From assembly GCA_903897565.1 (NCBI GenBank), contig CAIUCF010000081.1, forward strand, positions 1-12,951: a stretch of DNA of 12,951 nucleotides, in the 5' to 3' direction. The notes under the pieces were generated by a model. It saw only the letters and a list, made by a program, of their open reading frames with translations, was not told the DNA's origin and did no database searches. The translations under genes were made by a program, and so were the position numbers. Within the stretch, counting starts at the first letter, position 1; each line of letters starts with the position of its first letter. Below, one piece after another: positions 12,344 to 12,951 of this stretch. The stretch is from an uncultured Rhodospirillales bacterium (GTDB lineage Bacteria > Pseudomonadota > Alphaproteobacteria > ATCC43930 > CGMCC-115725).

Positions 12344-12951
12344 ATGAAAGCGATCGTCGCGGTCAAGCGAGTTGTCGACTACAACGTTAAGGTACGTGTG
12401 AAGGCGGATGGGAGCGGCGTCGAGACGGCGAACGTCAAGATGTCGATGAACCCGTTCGACGAGATCGCGGTCGAGGAGGCCGTTCGGTTGAAGGAGAAGG
12501 GTGTCGTCACGGAGATCGTGGCGGTGTCCTTGGGCGTGACGCAGGCGCAGGAGACCTTGCGCACGGCTTTGGCGATGGGCGCCGACCGGGCGATCCTGGT
12601 GGAGAGTGCTGCCGATCTGCAGCCGCTGGCGGTGGCCAAGCTGCTGAAGGCGCTGGTCGAGAAGGAGCAGCCGAGCCTGGTGTTCCTGGGCAAGCAGGCG
12701 ATCGACGATGATTCCAACCAGACCGGTCAGATGCTGGCGGCGCTCTTGGGCTGGCCGCAGGGCACGTTTGCCTCGAAGGTCGTGGTCGAAGGCGACCGGG
12801 TCGCGGTGACGCGCGAAGTCGATGGCGGTCTCGAGACGGTGTCGCTGGCGCTGCCCTCGATCGTGACGGTGGATCTGCGTCTCAACGAGCCGCGCTATGC
12901 GTCGCTGCCGAACATCATGAAGGCGAAGAAGAAGCAGCTGGACGTGGTGAC
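12344..12951 (+). CDS. etfB: Electron transfer flavoprotein beta subunit, 3'-truncated by the window end
   Basis: ATG 12344 follows GGGGA at 12332-12336. 202 full codons are visible, against about 250 in the family. Diagnostic segments are VAVKRVVDYNVKVRV at the N-terminus, KMSMNPFDEIAVEEAVRL, GKQAIDDDSNQTGQMLA (nucleotide-binding region), the ETF-beta signature VTREVDGGLETVSLALPSI, and DLRLNEPRYASLPNI with the MKAKKK segment after it. ETF is a soluble alpha-beta dimer that carries electrons from acyl-CoA dehydrogenases to ETF:ubiquinone oxidoreductase. Three dehydrogenases lie directly upstream, so the location is functionally sensible, although this may equally be the cell's general ETF. 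etfA is expected beyond the window. Confidence 0.95.
   Translation, partial: MKAIVAVKRVVDYNVKVRVKADGSGVETANVKMSMNPFDEIAVEEAVRLKEKGVVTEIVAVSLGVTQAQETLRTALAMGADRAILVESAADLQPLAVAKLLKALVEKEQPSLVFLGKQAIDDDSNQTGQMLAALLGWPQGTFASKVVVEGDRVAVTREVDGGLETVSLALPSIVTVDLRLNEPRYASLPNIMKAKKKQLDVV

Noticed and set aside
1..12951. CRISPR arrays, insertion sequences, integrases, rRNA or tRNA genes
   Set aside because: No regularly spaced repeats, transposase or integrase motifs, terminal inverted repeats or structural RNA genes were recognised on either strand.

Overview
The window is GC-rich DNA with strong G/C bias at third codon positions. It comes from an alphaproteobacterium, most likely of the Hyphomicrobiales (Rhodopseudomonas/Bradyrhizobium-like). 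The basis for this is recognition of protein families: BadH-like and BadI-like proteins, an EtfB closely resembling rhizobial EtfB, and sigma-70 promoters of the CTTGAC type. No database search was possible, so the taxon is an inference.

Layout. Positions 1-856 hold the 3' part of an NADP-dependent MDR-family oxidoreductase. A 231-bp intergenic region follows, with a tandem operator-like repeat, a palindrome and a possible promoter. From 1088 to 11314 there are nine closely spaced plus-strand genes of acyl-CoA metabolism: a BadH-like SDR dehydrogenase, a BadI-like ring-cleaving crotonase, a FadJ-type crotonase with a shrunken and apparently dead dehydrogenase half, two acyl-CoA dehydrogenases, a 2,4-dienoyl-CoA-reductase-like SDR, an AMP-forming acyl-CoA ligase, a nitronate-monooxygenase/IpdC-type flavoprotein, and a third acyl-CoA dehydrogenase. 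A good internal promoter and a leader hairpin at 6574-6663 split this block into two probable transcription units (1088-6577 and 6686-11314). A TetR-family regulator (11325-11999, minus strand) converges on the last gene with a 10-bp gap. A 344-bp region with inverted repeats and hairpins separates it from etfB, which runs off the window end.

How the genes fit together. The ligase would activate a carboxylic acid to its CoA thioester. The three acyl-CoA dehydrogenases would desaturate it and pass electrons to ETF, whose beta subunit is encoded at the end of the window. The crotonase would hydrate the product, the BadH-like SDR would oxidise the resulting ring hydroxyl, and the BadI-like hydrolase would open a beta-keto ring. 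The DECR-like SDR and the flavoprotein suggest unsaturated or polycyclic intermediates. The set looks like a catabolic cluster for an alicyclic (possibly terpenoid-, steroid- or naphthenic-type) carboxylic acid, with the TetR protein as a likely local repressor. The substrate cannot be read from sequence. No thiolase, CoA-transferase or transporter lies inside the window.

The least expected items are the vestigial dehydrogenase domain fused to an intact crotonase (2684-4168), the BadH/BadI pair in a cluster that is not the classical benzoate (bad) locus, and several structured or palindromic intergenic elements.
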